Origin: Mytilus galloprovincialis
Lineage: Eukaryota; Mollusca; Bivalvia; Mytilida; Mytilidae
Direction: 5' to 3'
Assembly: GCF_965363235.1 (NCBI RefSeq)
Contig: NC_134851.1
Span: 20,488,347 to 20,552,346 of the forward strand
Length of the DNA: 64,000 nucleotides
Under the pieces are notes generated by a model, which saw only the letters and a list, made by a program, of their open reading frames with translations, was not told where the DNA came from and ran no database searches. The position numbers were made by a program, and so were the translations under genes. This document shows, one piece after another, positions 1 to 11,717 of the stretch. How positions within the stretch are numbered: position 1 is the stretch's first letter; each line of letters starts with the position of its first letter.

Positions 1-1640
1 ACAAGAACCTTGCCTTTGTCTTGTCAAGCCTTTAAATTATTCATTTAGTAAACATCTGAATACTTATCGATGCAAGATTTTATATAATGCAGTATGACAT
101 CATTAGCATAATCATCAAATATGTTTGCCCAACTTTGTGACCTGGAATTAACCATTGCTGCCTTACCAACGATAAATGCGTCCGAATTTAGATCAGCAAA
201 TCGCTGAATACTACTATTTTAAGTGACTTCCTGAGATAAAGACGGAGGAGCAGTTTGGTTTCTATGGATAAAGAAATATTCCAAGTAAAACTGGCTACTG
301 TGACAAGAAATGAAAAGTCTAGAAAAGATATCGCAATCACTTTTAAGGTTCTCTAGCTGTGTTTCTGACAAAGACGTTTCCAGTTTCTTGTTGCGGCCAA
401 AATAGGAAGTTGCTCTTTTTTATTTGGTTGTAAAAATCAGGTTCTCCTTCGTTTTGAATTTGCTTCAAAAGATCTTCGTATTCTTTGGACCAATATCTTG
501 GGGTTTATTTACATATCTTACCTGTTTCCGAATCAACAATTTCCTAAATCAAGTATTTTTTTTACAAATCTGAAGACTCTTCCAGAAATTAATTTCCAAA
601 CTCGTTCCTCACTTTGCAAAGCCTTTAAAGCTGTTTAAAGAAATCTTTTTGTGTTTTCGTACATTCTTCATTATTTCGTTCGTCTGTCTTAGAATGACCC
701 ACCACTAGATCTTTCAAATTAGTCTTCTAGTATACTGACTCCTGGTCCAGCTACCATCCATTTGAATGTCTAAAAGGGATCTTCGGTTAATCCTATGGCA
801 CCAACATCGCCTTTCACAATTGCATTATTCTGTTCTTGTGTCTGATCAATTGTGATACAAAAGAGAAATTTGCTGGTCTTACGTACAGTGAAATTATCAT
901 TTTCAAATTCCATTGCCACCTGTGGGTGATGCTCGGGAAGGGAAGTCATATCTCGAAGATGAGTCGGTAATGATCGAGCATAATTTACACGATCAAGACC
1001 TAAAACAATACGCTATCATGATTTATATGGACTGTTAGAAAAGTACGAAATCTCACTCATGAAATGAGCATAATACCAATATCAGAAGAAGTTCTTAATT
1101 TATAATTGAATACCAGGAATTAAACTGTGGTCGAGATGACTCTATTCCCTTACACCAGTCTTTTAAATCATTGAACGTCACAGAGTCATGACATAATTAT
1201 ATATTCTGAGTTTAGCTTTCATAATCTGAAATTAACAATTTTTAAGCAAAATACTTGCAGTTATCTGATGCGCCTGCCTAGTCCTAGGTACATTTGAACA
1301 TGCATAAAAAGAATCTGCCGTTCTTGGTGTTGCAATATTGGCTTCAGTAAGACAACATGTCTATCCCCTATAACGCAATATATCACCCAGAGTTTAATAA
1401 GAAGTCATTTCAATGTGCAATCCACCAAACATGACGATACACTTATATTTTCCTTACAAATCAGGCCATTCCCACTGAATTTGCTTAGGCATTTCGAAAA
1501 GTGGCTAATTTGCAGTTACAATTGATGTTTCTTCGGGATTAACGACGTTCTCGCCTTAACCATCGAATACCTGAGAATTGCCTGGTAGTGCATACAAATC
1601 GATCATGATGTCTATAAATAGTTTGCACATGAGCAAAAGT
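1..1640 (-). pseudogene. Decayed copy of an unnamed multicopy invertebrate protein family (C-terminal part)
   Basis: The minus strand carries several protein-like stretches in the same order as a large family of uncharacterised proteins common in mussel and cnidarian genomes. From high to low coordinate they are a segment around MFGGLHIEM (about 1420-1460), one around TEANIATPRTADSF (about 1310-1360), a clear block with NYARSLPTHLRDM and TIDQTQEQNNAIVKG (about 800-1000), and a tail containing KAAMVNSRSQSWANIF (about 100-200). No long open frame remains, so the copy is broken with several breaks. The family function is unknown to me. It behaves like a repeat, so it may be transposon cargo or a multicopy gene. 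Family recognition is from memory; the decay is seen directly. Confidence 0.55.
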
Positions 1641-2420
1641 GTGACACATGTGTATCATAACCTTGAAAAATGTTATTAAACCAATTCATAATATCATTAG
1701 AAATCCAAAAACACTTAATATATAGTAAATAGTTCAAATGTTTTTGAAAAAATTTTGCTACATTTTTGCGCATGCGCAAATACTGGATATGTCAAATATT
1801 CATTTTTAATAAATATGTGATGTAAGGAAGGTAGCCACCAAACCTGGTAATTGTTTTTTACTAAAAGAAGTTCAAAGAAAAGTTTTCCAGAAAAATCAGT
1901 ATTTTCAAACTAAAGAAAACAGCTATTTTAGAAAATGGCCGTGGCCATCTTGAAAAAAATAATTTGTTTAATGGTCAGTAGTTATTTCTTACAAAGTATA
2001 TAATAATGATGCTTTGTGGTAATTTTCATGCTTGTATCATCATTTGCACAATTCCCTCGATTTTGCTTGCTAATATCTTCCACTATTAGTGTATTCAGCT
2101 ATGTTGAAAGACCTGCATAATGACAAATGACAAGAATACAAACTGGTTTTTTTTTTTGGGGGGGGGGGGGGGTGTAAATCGATGCAATTTGAATAAAATG
2201 ACGTTTTTTTTTAGAAAATACAAACAGGTGGTTGATGTAGAATTCCGCCAAAGCAGTCGATCAAGAGTGCGGTGAAGATTTTAAGACTTTGAAATAATGC
2301 AACTGTGATTGAAAAGAATATAAATGTATACAGTGGAAAGATGCGAGCTACAATTTTGGCGCTTACATTTTTTTTTTTTTGTTAAGATGGGAAATTCCAA
2401 ACTGGTTTATATTTCATTAA
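1641..2420. other. Unassigned AT-rich DNA
   Basis: No coding or repeat signature was recognised here, apart from a poly-T/poly-G run near 2141-2173 (T run followed by about 15 G). Confidence 0.5.
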
Positions 2421-3496
2421 AGCCCTGGTCACAACGAACCCACTGCAAATCTATGCAGCCCCGACATAAAATTTGGTCAAAGTGCGGGTCATTTGTGGTC
2501 GTCGTACGACAATCGGACGACCGTCGAACGATATTTTGAGCATCGTGGCGCTGTCGTGTGTCGTGGTACGGAAATTGGCTATGCACCTTATTTACCTTTT
2601 TTTGTTGTGTCACTATCTTCTGGTTGTCGTGAAAGTGTCTTACAACCGTCGTGCGACTGTCGTGCGATACACACATTGTCGTGAGTATCAACATAAACCA
2701 TTTTAATCAAACAATCGTCGAATGACTGCAGTACGACAATCTCACGACTGTCGCAAGACACTTGTGATACAGTCACACGATTGTCTCACGAATACCAAAT
2801 TTCGTACAATGCTCGCACAACATTAATTGTCTGTCTTACGACAGTGGTACGGTCTTCGGGCAACATATTTTCGTTTTATTTAGAAGCATACAATTAGGCG
2901 GGAATGACTGTTTGGGAAAACTTACCGTCTACCGTTTAAAGAGGATGGCTATTCCATCAGAACGATTATGCTTGGCTATGCTGAAAAGGCGCCTTCCCGA
3001 ACTCCAACAAGAGCAACATATGGTCCTGTAAGCGTTGATTTGAGCCCGTGAACAGTATAGGAACCAGCAAAACGCTCGACGTTGGTGGGTAAGCCATGGA
3101 TCGAACAGCGCCTGATGTTTGGGCAGTATAGTACACTGATGCAAGAGTTAGACCGATATTTCACCGGTTATCGCATCAGAGTGGCACGACAGGGGCACGA
3201 CAGTGACACGACAGTAACACGCGCATCCCATGACATGAAAACCTGAAAAAATGTCCCAAACAACTCACGATTGTCGTACGATTATCGCCCGACTGTCGGA
3301 CGATTGCCACATGACCGACTTGCGACACACCAATTACAATATCAATTTTTTTTTCTGTCGTATACCCATCGTGGAACCATTGTGAACATGTCGTATCTGA
3401 TGTGACCACTCGAAATATTTTTTTGACATTTTGCACGACAACTATTTTCTAGATTTTCCACCACAAAAAATCGTAAGATCTGTTGTGACCGGGTCT
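2421..3496. mobile_element. CpG-rich foldback/MITE-like element, 1,076 bp
   Basis: The ends are inverted: the left 15 bp (2421-2435, AGCCCTGGTCACAAC) and the reverse complement of 3482-3496 (AGACCCGGTCACAAC) match at 13 of 15 positions. Both arms are filled with a degenerate CpG-rich motif built on GTCGTACGAC / CTGTCGTGCGA in both orientations. This base composition contrasts sharply with the surrounding AT-rich DNA. No transposase was seen and no clear target-site duplication was found. The short reading frames inside (for example 2407-2694 minus) are motif shadows. It is most simply a non-autonomous DNA transposon; the superfamily is unknown. Confidence 0.6.
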
Positions 3497-4269
3497 CAAG
3501 TTTGAATACGGTATGAGTTTCATTAATGTTAAAGACTGAAAAAAAATAATTATAAGAGCCTCACTCAGCTAAAACATTTGAAGTTCCAACAGTCTACAGA
3601 AAGCAAGGCGTCAATCCTACTGAAATAATAATCATCTATATTTCTTTTTTAAAAAATATGAAATTTTCGAATTCAGGTTTTCAAAAACCTTCAACTAAAC
3701 ATTCGTGCACATATCTTCATTTGCCTGAGGTTTTAAAGTATGTTGGTTCCTAAGTCTTTTACAGACTGTTAGTTTATCCTTGCCTTAGGTTAATTTTGGC
3801 TGTAAGATTCGCAGCCCCGTACGGTTAGAAAGGGGATGTTAAATTTGATGTCATGTGTGGATAGTGTCGTGATCTCTTAATACCACGAAACCTTGCAGCA
3901 ACTTTTTTGGTCGCCCGTATTTTGTCTGTTGCATATCCGAATTTCTGTACCTATCCAATATATCTTCTTTTGTAAAAACCCTCCAAATTCGCAAGCCATT
4001 ATTGAAGTCAACCCCCTTTGCTAGACCTACATATTGTTTTATAGTGTAATTGGTTGGTAATTTTATTGTTAATTTGTTGTCGTACAGCAATATTTGAATC
4101 TAGATGTTGAACAATTAATTAGATATGATATATACACACTAGTGAGTAAGGGTACCCTAGCACCAAATAGTCTTATAAAAAGATATAAGGAAATAAAACT
4201 ACAGTAGTCAGCACTCCGTTCCAACGCTTGGTTATGACGGGTGTTACTACAAGAAAGTTGCATATACTA
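3497..4269. other. Unassigned, possible repeat-derived region
   Basis: There are short minus-strand frames at 3851-4090 and 4069-4263 with no recognised domain. The segment lies beside the reverse-transcriptase fossil and may belong to it or to a neighbouring repeat. No host gene is supported. Confidence 0.35.
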
Positions 4270-5925
4270 AAGCTCAAAATAGATTTAGTATGTAAAAACT
4301 AAAATCTCAAAATACTGAACTTAGAGAAAAATATTAATCGGAAATTTTATAATCACATGGCAAAATCAAATAACAAAACATATAAAAAAAAGAATGGACA
4401 AGAACTGTCATATTCCTGACTTGTAACAGACACTTTCAACTGTAGAAAATGGTGGATTAAACCTGGATTTATAGCGATCACCCTCTCATTTTGATGAAAA
4501 TCTCATCAAATTCCGTTATATTTACAATAATGCGTGAACTAAACAGACATAATAAATAAAATAGTCAAAATATGGGTACAGCCGTCATCATCGTGTAACA
4601 ATTTTAAAAGGAACAATTTAACAGAATACACAAAAATATCTATCTACAAACAAATTCATTGATTCGTGTGTCTGACATCAGACAATTGTATACGTCACAT
4701 ATATTTGTCGTTCAATGTATATACAAACAATTTTAAAATTTCACATAGGCAATGTTAGTATACAGGGTTTAAAAATCAAAAGTATGTAAGAACTAATTTC
4801 AGAAATAGATCGAGATTTAAAATAGTCTAAAAGTTATATAGAATTTATAAAAATCCACAAATAGTTCATTCCACTACGCAATTGAATAATTTTGACGTTT
4901 GTGGTTCAACGTATTTTGTAATTCATAATATATCATAATGACATAAAATAGAACAATATCATACTGACGGTATCTTTAAAAGTACAGAGTCAAATTATAA
5001 GAACCGAAGAAATACAAAAGGTCGCATATACAAAATACAAAAGGTCGCATATACAAAACAAACCAGTAAAAACTGAAAGACAATGCAAACACATTGACGG
5101 GATGTTTTAGTACCGAGCCACGTTAAATGAATATCACATAAAACAGTCCAACAGTAAAAGTAATATTAATAATGGAACAAAGATAAATGAAAGAACAATA
5201 AAACACGTTGTTTAGATGATTAACAACATCAGTACGCGAAATCAATAACTCAAGACCATCATGTATTATTTGTGAAGTTGATACGGAATATTTATCAACA
5301 AAGTCTTGGTACCTTCTGATGATTTTTTTTTTTAGAAAAAGAACGAGACGTTCTTTGACATACCCCTGGTTCATCAAATTTCTACTCAGACACTGGTGAC
5401 GTTTTAAAAAGTCTCAGTAGGAGCTGCAAGCTCTTAAATATCGGATAAGTTGGAAAATATATATCCCATATGCAGGTGAAGTTGGTATATTGCTACTAAG
5501 ATAGGGGAAATTTATAATTTCAAAATTGAAATCGTCTCGTTTGTCATACATTCTGGTACTGAGATGACTGTACATTTGTAAGTCAAATTCGAGATATAAG
5601 TCTAAAAATGAGGCAGAGGAAGCCGTGCCTGTTGTTTCTTTAATTTCTAGTTCTGGGGGATATATTCATGGAACACAATCAGAAAAGTTCGGATTGTTTG
5701 TTGAAAGAACATCATCAATATTTCTGAACGTGAAATTAAATGTTTTACAAGTTTCTGAAGAAACTCCGAATCATATGAAAATAAGAAAAGGTCGACAAGA
5801 AGATGAGCACAGTTTGTTCCCATAGGAATGCCGACAAATAGTTGGAAAAGACTACCTCCAAACTCAACAAATATGTTGTCGATAAGAAACTCATCATACT
5901 GACCACTTGTTCTTCTGTATAACAT
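4270..5925 (-). mobile_element. Reverse-transcriptase retroelement fossil (Penelope-like or related), broken
   Basis: Minus-strand peptides typical of a reverse transcriptase abundant in mussel genomes are visible: VGIPMGTNCAHLLVDLF near 5800-5850, SSASFLDLYLEF near 5590-5620, and a thumb-side piece with YQDFVDKYSVSTSQI near 5240-5310. They are followed by a long AT-rich tail (about 4290-5120) that recurs in part at 11255-11410, 27360-27575 and 49985-50157. The element is 5'-truncated, broken by several breaks, and an old copy. Class assignment (Penelope-like versus another non-LTR lineage) is uncertain. Confidence 0.6.
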
Positions 5926-6057
5926 GTTTTACCTTTTTGTTTGTCACTATCAACGAAATATGCCTTATTAAAACCAAAAGTAATAAATGTATAGCGTATG
6001 CTACCATTTTTATGTTGAAAAGCATTGTGGATTATTTATTTTATGCGATTTTTCAAT

Positions 6058-6185
6058 TTCACATGGGGAATGGTGGTATACAGGGTTAAAAAATCAAAAG
6101 TTTTGATAGAACTAATTCCAGAAAAAGACCGAGATTTAAAATTGTCTAGAAGTTCTTCAGAATTTTTAAGAATCCACATATGGTT
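6058..6185. repeat. Second copy of the retroelement tail segment
   Basis: This stretch repeats 4738-4868 in the same orientation, sharing a TATACAGGGTT core and the following ~100 bp. It suggests two insertions of the same family lying head to tail. Confidence 0.6.
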
Positions 6186-6424
6186 AAGACTGTGTTTCTG
6201 CTGTAGATGCAACTCTATTATGTACTTACAGTTGTTATTCCTTATTTGCTAAGCGACAAAGGACATTTTGCTCTTTTCTTACACTCTTGTAACTTTAGAT
6301 ATGGTATTTTATAAAATATATTACATGTTTATAGCTGTCTCATTAGAAGACCAAACTTAGTTACTGGCATGAAAATACGGATTTATTGTGTTATTAAAAT
6401 TTGCTGTTACAAAATGGTAGAAAT

Positions 6425-6640
6425 TATTATAAGTTAAGGAACGTATCTCCCTCATGCCTCTGATTCCTTTCACGGATTTGGCTATACTTTTTGGACCTTT
6501 TGGATTATATCTCTTCATCTTTTATATAAGCTTTGGATTTCAAATATATTGGCCACGAGCATCACTGAAGAGACATGTATTGTCGAAATGCGCATCTGGT
6601 GCAAGAACATTGGTACCGTTAATTTTATTATTTTCAATAC
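6425..6640 (+). repeat. Dispersed mussel repeat (SINE/MITE-like)
   Basis: The segment holding GAAGAGACATGTATTGTCG and the following ATCTGGTGCAAGAAC resembles a very abundant mussel repeat. A diverged relative appears in the lectin-locus duplication on the minus strand (35690-35765 and 36677-36752). The open frame 6454-6690 is a by-product. Confidence 0.45.
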
Positions 6641-7595
6641 TATATACCGTGTTTACCTGTACAAACTCATCAAAGATAATAGGCTTATGATAAACACACC
6701 TGACCTTTCGGCCGTAAAACTGTATTCAGAGTACTAAATTTGTACTCAAAATATCAAATCCAGTATTTTGATAGGTTGATCACTGAGTATTATGTACTCG
6801 ATGATAGGGGATGAAGTCCGTATAAATCATGTTTTGAATTCAAAAGTACTTCAACCTCAAAATCTTTGGCAAAAGCAAAAGCAATACGCAAATGTTTTCA
6901 ATATTGGTCCTGTTGTTAGGGATTTCAGTTGTTGGGATGGCATTTTTAAAGTAAACAAAAAATCGCTATCATAAGTTATAACGTTTTTGTTATCATATCA
7001 AACAATTATCCAAATTAATTGTTATAATTTATATCCCGTTTACATCAGAGATGTATTGCCAGTTTAATTTCTGGTGATGTAATAATTGAATATAAATTTA
7101 GAACATGATCTTGAATATAAAAAACGAAACATATAGTGCATATTTTTACAGGGAGTATACAGCTCAGCAATGATTTAGATCGTAATACACATCATCCAGG
7201 CTTAGCTGTAGCTGTAATCTTTCCAAGGATACACTGATCACTCTATTACCGAGGTTGACTTATACTTATTATACTAGCTAAAACAAATTTCACATGGTGT
7301 AAAAAAGACAAAACAAAACAAACAAAAAAACTTTATAAATTGTCTATTTGAACTATATTCACTATAATTAGAATTGTAAAGTTAGATGTATTTTATTTTG
7401 ATCGATACTTTGATTTAACACAGAACTACCTAAGACCTAAACGAGTTACACATAGGTCTTGTCACGTCAGAACTACTGATTTCTATGTCGTTGTCATTTT
7501 CTCTTAAAAGAATAAGTTTTGACTGTCCCTTGGTATCTCTTTTATCTCTTATCTAAAGATGATCAGAAAAATCAATATGTTCTGTTTACTACATT
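6641..7595. other. TLR copy A 3' flank, no gene seen
   Basis: AT-rich. The portion 7480-7560 matches 23467-23560 downstream of TLR copy B (shared GTTGTCATTTTCTCTTAAAA and TGTCCCTTGGTATCTC), so it is duplicated with the gene and probably belongs to the 3' UTR. Confidence 0.5.
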
Positions 7596-10178
7596 TTATT
7601 TTAAGGCATTAACTAACTGGTCCCAAAAAACTGTATCCCCATATTCATCATTCGGATATTCTATGTAAGACTTAGATTGAATCATCTCAAGAACATTCAG
7701 TGGAAGGTCTCTAGGAGACATTTGTTCATAAAACATTAAGAAAACCACGTTTTCGTCTCGTCGTTCGTATACGTTTTCCATTCGGGCCATATTATATTCG
7801 AACATGCACCAGTATGATTTTAAAAAGTTATGAGACATTATCACTAGAGTTTTGCGACTGTTATGAATTGCAGATGCGATATTAGTAGCAATGTCATTTC
7901 CGGGCAGGAAATTTCTCATGTGTAAGCATAATTGAATTCCGTTTTCAACTTCCAGTTTTTGCAGAAGAGTCTTGTGAACAAATATTCGATCTTCATCAGC
8001 ATAAGATACAAATGCTCCATACATGTAAGAATATTCTTCCTCAGTTTCCGAATGTAAGCTGCTATACTTCACTTTTACAATGTAATATAGGTAACGAAGT
8101 TTCCACCGGAATCTGTAAACGACTGCTCCAACAATGATTGCAATGAATAGTAAAATTCCAGAAACTAAGGCTATTTCTAATTGTTCATATGATGTGCAAT
8201 GTTTCTTCAATAAATTGTAAGTTTCCTTGGGATTGTGAAGTGAAACGATTGTTCGATTCCATAGCATGCACTTGTACTTTTTTATATTCTTGAGACGGAC
8301 ATTTGTGGTTGTCATCCATTCTATAAACTTAATCGATATACAATTACATTCTAACAAGTTGTCATTCAAATCCACAGAAAAGTTATTTTTTCTAGCTAAA
8401 GAATTCAATTGGGATGTAATAGGGGCACTGATAATTGTTATTCTGTTTCCACTCAAATCTAATTCCTGTAAATGCATCATGTGTGATACACGAAAAGTTA
8501 TATCTGTAAGAATATTATCACTTAAATCAAGTTTTTGCAGATTTCTTTGTGATTTTAATATTTTCTTCGGTAGGTTTGGAATTCTATTTTTAGATAGCAT
8601 GAGATCAGTAAGCGATTTCAAATTATGAAATATTTTACCATCGATATCGTCAGGAAGTACATATCCAAGTAAATTATTTTGAAAGTTTAAACGCTCTAAG
8701 TTTTTAAAATCAGTGCTAAAGAAGAAATTTGAAATATTGCTGCAGAAATTGTTAGCCACGTTTAATGTTTTTAGACTCGTTACATTGAAGATAGGACCAA
8801 TTAATGAATGTAGTATGTTATTACTTATATCAACGGTTTCTAATTTATTTCTTGAAAACATTAACTTAGGTAAATCCATTACAAGACTGCCAGAGCTGTA
8901 ATTTATATGTTTCAAATTTGTTGGAATCGGTATTTCAATTAGACTAAATATATCTGGAATATCCCCTTTTCTTATCTTGTCTTTGACATACCGTGATGAG
9001 ATTCGACTTTGGTCCATACAACTAGGTTCATTGACAGAGTCTTCGTTGCATGTGCATATTGATTCAAAAAAACATTTTTCGGGATAAAAGTTTGTTTTAT
9101 GACGATAAAGGTCTGAAATGTTTGCAGTTTCTAAATTTGAAAGATGAAGTACATCTTCTAAATAGTATCCAAACTTAAAAGGATTTTGTCTAACTGATAA
9201 AAACTTAAGTGATTTTGGAAGATAAGTCAATGCGTTTTTCTCTATAGTTTGTATACGATTACCGTCGACATACACATTTTGAAGGGAGGTGTTATGTAAA
9301 CCCTTGATATGAGACGTTTTTAGGACTGTAGTCAGATCTGACATTTTGTGAAGATAGCTAACCTTAAGAATGTTTATGTTTGAGAATTGTAAATCACTTG
9401 TAATGTTTTCCAATCCTTCGAATTTAATGCACGTATTATTTGATACGTCCAGATACGTTAAATTTTTCAAAACACTTAATGCTCCTCTATAAATTTGTTG
9501 AATATTACAGGTTGATATATCTAAATGTCGAACCTGTGAAATAAATTTGAAGGATTCGCTTTTTAAAATTGGCAGTGAACATTTTCCAGATAACCCTGAA
9601 AGATCGAGCATTGCAAGATTCTTCAGTTTTCTATATTGTTCGCTCATGAAAGAAATTCCATTTGACAAAAAGTCAATTTGTAGACTTTCAAGTGATACTA
9701 GTTTTGAAAGATCTGGTTGGTAGTGTTTGGCGAAATTATTTTTTAAGTTTAAATACTTCAAATTCTTTAAATGTGAAAACGTACTAGCACCGAACGAAAT
9801 ATTTCCTTTTGACAGATAATTGTTTTGCAAGCTTAATTTCAGTAAATTCTGAAGACCGTTGAACGACATTTCTGTTAGTGTATGAATCCTGTTATCAGAC
9901 AAGTCTAATTCTGTAAGGATTGTATTGTTAGAAAAGACACCATTTGGTATTACAGCAATTAGGTTATGTTTCATGATCAACTTTATAACATAACTTGGAA
10001 CGGATGGAATCCTTTTCAACTGTATATGTGAGCAGTCAACCTCAACAAAGTTTGTGTGGTGTTCTAAACGGCATCTACATCTTGGAAGAAAGCTGCATGG
10101 ATGGTGCTGTGTGTTCCCGTATATTGTTATCAATGAATTTAAACAAATAATTGCATGTAGTATGTGTTTGTTTCTCAT
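7596..10178 (-). CDS. Toll-like receptor, copy A (860 aa)
   Basis: Single-pass innate immune receptor. The order is: signal peptide (about residues 1-22); an N-terminal cysteine cap (CSFLPRCRCRLEHH...DC); about 18-19 leucine-rich repeats such as LTELDLSDNRIHTL; one C-terminal LRR cysteine cap (LLECNC...YKC...KHC); a transmembrane helix (about 667-690); and a TIR domain (about 717-860). In the TIR, box 1 is FVSYADED, the BB loop is LCLHMRNFLPG and box 3 is VFW. The BB loop has N where many TLRs have D. The single C-terminal LRR cap fits the vertebrate-like (sccTLR) layout. The open frame runs 61 codons further upstream, but a poly-pyrimidine tract and TTGCAG acceptor end at 10186, seven bases before this ATG. 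The start is therefore placed here, just after a 5' UTR intron, giving an intronless coding region as in copy B. The TIR would recruit MyD88-type adaptors (family knowledge). The ligand is unknown. Confidence 0.93.
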   Translation of the reverse strand: MRNKHILHAIICLNSLITIYGNTQHHPCSFLPRCRCRLEHHTNFVEVDCSHIQLKRIPSVPSYVIKLIMKHNLIAVIPNGVFSNNTILTELDLSDNRIHTLTEMSFNGLQNLLKLSLQNNYLSKGNISFGASTFSHLKNLKYLNLKNNFAKHYQPDLSKLVSLESLQIDFLSNGISFMSEQYRKLKNLAMLDLSGLSGKCSLPILKSESFKFISQVRHLDISTCNIQQIYRGALSVLKNLTYLDVSNNTCIKFEGLENITSDLQFSNINILKVSYLHKMSDLTTVLKTSHIKGLHNTSLQNVYVDGNRIQTIEKNALTYLPKSLKFLSVRQNPFKFGYYLEDVLHLSNLETANISDLYRHKTNFYPEKCFFESICTCNEDSVNEPSCMDQSRISSRYVKDKIRKGDIPDIFSLIEIPIPTNLKHINYSSGSLVMDLPKLMFSRNKLETVDISNNILHSLIGPIFNVTSLKTLNVANNFCSNISNFFFSTDFKNLERLNFQNNLLGYVLPDDIDGKIFHNLKSLTDLMLSKNRIPNLPKKILKSQRNLQKLDLSDNILTDITFRVSHMMHLQELDLSGNRITIISAPITSQLNSLARKNNFSVDLNDNLLECNCISIKFIEWMTTTNVRLKNIKKYKCMLWNRTIVSLHNPKETYNLLKKHCTSYEQLEIALVSGILLFIAIIVGAVVYRFRWKLRYLYYIVKVKYSSLHSETEEEYSYMYGAFVSYADEDRIFVHKTLLQKLEVENGIQLCLHMRNFLPGNDIATNIASAIHNSRKTLVIMSHNFLKSYWCMFEYNMARMENVYERRDENVVFLMFYEQMSPRDLPLNVLEMIQSKSYIEYPNDEYGDTVFWDQLVNALK

Positions 10179-10185
10179 TGTGTAT

Positions 10186-11254
10186 CTGCAAAAAAAAAAA
10201 GAACTCATAGTACTGTATATTCGAAATCTATTGCGTGCATTTTTTACTAAGATTTCCACATAGCAAACATGAATGTGACAAAAATCTATATGAGTACAAG
10301 ACAAAATACAAAGAACAGTGAACACTGAAGAATGCCAACGGGCTTTTATAAACATAAACATAGATAGCGAACTCTTACAATTGAAATTATCTTTGTCTGC
10401 TTGATTTCATGTTATAGGTTTAAATCATATGTTAATGATACATTTTATTTAGGTTTTTTCCTGTATAAGAATACGTTTTTTTTTAGATTGAATCAGTCAA
10501 CCAAATGGTATGTCCTTGTTTCACTTTCAATGTCGACATCCTTAACCTTTCAAAATCTGAATGCACATTGTACATGCGTAACCATGCGTAAACTATAGTT
10601 CACATGAATATGGATTAGATGAGGTTGAATTATTCCCTTGCAAATGATTAATTCATTAAAGATGTTACTTTGCTTATTTTGATAATAACTGAACAAAACT
10701 GGAGGCTAAAAGCGATTGACTTTATCACTATTTCCCTTTCATAAATGAATGAACCAACAAAATTCGTATTTCATTTTTCTCTCTCTTGTAGCTGATGCCC
10801 CTTTTAAACATCCATGTTTTCAAATATTCAGCTTTAATCGTCGAAACTGATTGTAAATCCAGACAAGCGTTTAAGACGCCTGTATTTAATAACGTGTTGT
10901 TTTCATTACTTAAGCACGCAGTCGATAACTCTCTTGGTTAACTATCAGTCTCTGATGGTATCTGCAGCTCTGTAGTCAGTGATTCGGTTCTGACATGATT
11001 TATACATTGATTTAATAATCCCTTCTAAAACTGTTCGTTTATAAATTTTGAAATTATAAAGAAACCGTGTTGCTTTCAGTTTTTACAGTAAAAAAATGGT
11101 AATTTGGTTATTTGGTAATTTGGTATGCAAATTAAATTCGTCACATTCTTAAATAAAATCATTAAATGATATTGTTCTGTTTTAAAGGGGCATTAGCTAC
11201 GAGATATATGAAAAACCTAATATATTATTTTGTTTGGCTCAATGAGTAAAAAGT
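10186..11254. other. TLR copy A upstream region
   Basis: This should hold the 5' UTR intron, the non-coding first exon and the promoter of TLR copy A. I cannot place them: no convincing TATA box or initiator was seen. The reading frames at 10054-10263 and 10401-10598 are not supported as genes. Confidence 0.4.
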
Positions 11255-11470
11255 AAAAACACAAAAATACTGAACTCCGAGGAAAATTCAAAAAGGAAAA
11301 TCAAAAATCAAAAGGCAAAATCAAAAGTCCAAACACATCAAACGAATGGATAACAACTGTCATATTCCTGACTTGGTACAGGCATTTTCTAATGTAGAAA
11401 ATGGTGAATATGAATTTGACAGCTTTTGCCCTTTCAAATAAGGCAGTGTATTGTTAGCTCCATCTTATAA
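11255..11470. repeat. Dispersed repeat fragment plus a 65-bp segment shared with the 3,075-bp duplication
   Basis: Positions 11280-11400 match the tail of the retroelement family (AACTGTCATATTCCTGACTT). Positions 11405-11470 match 12080-12145 and 15155-15220 inside the tandem duplication (shared GGCAGTGTATTGTTAGCTCC). Confidence 0.6.
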
Positions 11471-11717
11471 TTAATTAATACATTACAAATTGTGAAATAA
11501 CAATTCCTTTTAGTAGCCAAGGTTCAATTTTGTGAAAATAAGCAAAAAAAAACATTGATTATGAATTATTATCTTGCTAGTGAATAATTCGATCTCATTG
11601 AATTCATATTCATGTGAACTTAAATTTAACCCCTTAGCTTGAGATGGATAACACGTGAATTGTATGTATAAAGTTATTTAAAGGAAGGGAATGTCAACAT
11701 TGAAAGTGAAACAAAAG

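Noticed and set aside
2141-2173. Poly-T/poly-G run as a regulatory G-quadruplex
   Set aside because: Simple homopolymer tract with no gene nearby; likely slippage or sequencing noise.
5625-5825. Plus-strand 66-codon frame
   Set aside because: Antisense shadow of the retroelement fossil.
8266-8628. Plus-strand frames inside both TLR genes (also 24722-25138)
   Set aside because: Antisense shadows of leucine-rich repeat coding sequence.
10178-10361. Longer N-terminus for TLR copy A
   Set aside because: A splice acceptor just before the downstream ATG and the same layout in copy B indicate the extension is intron/5' UTR; the downstream Met begins a good signal peptide.
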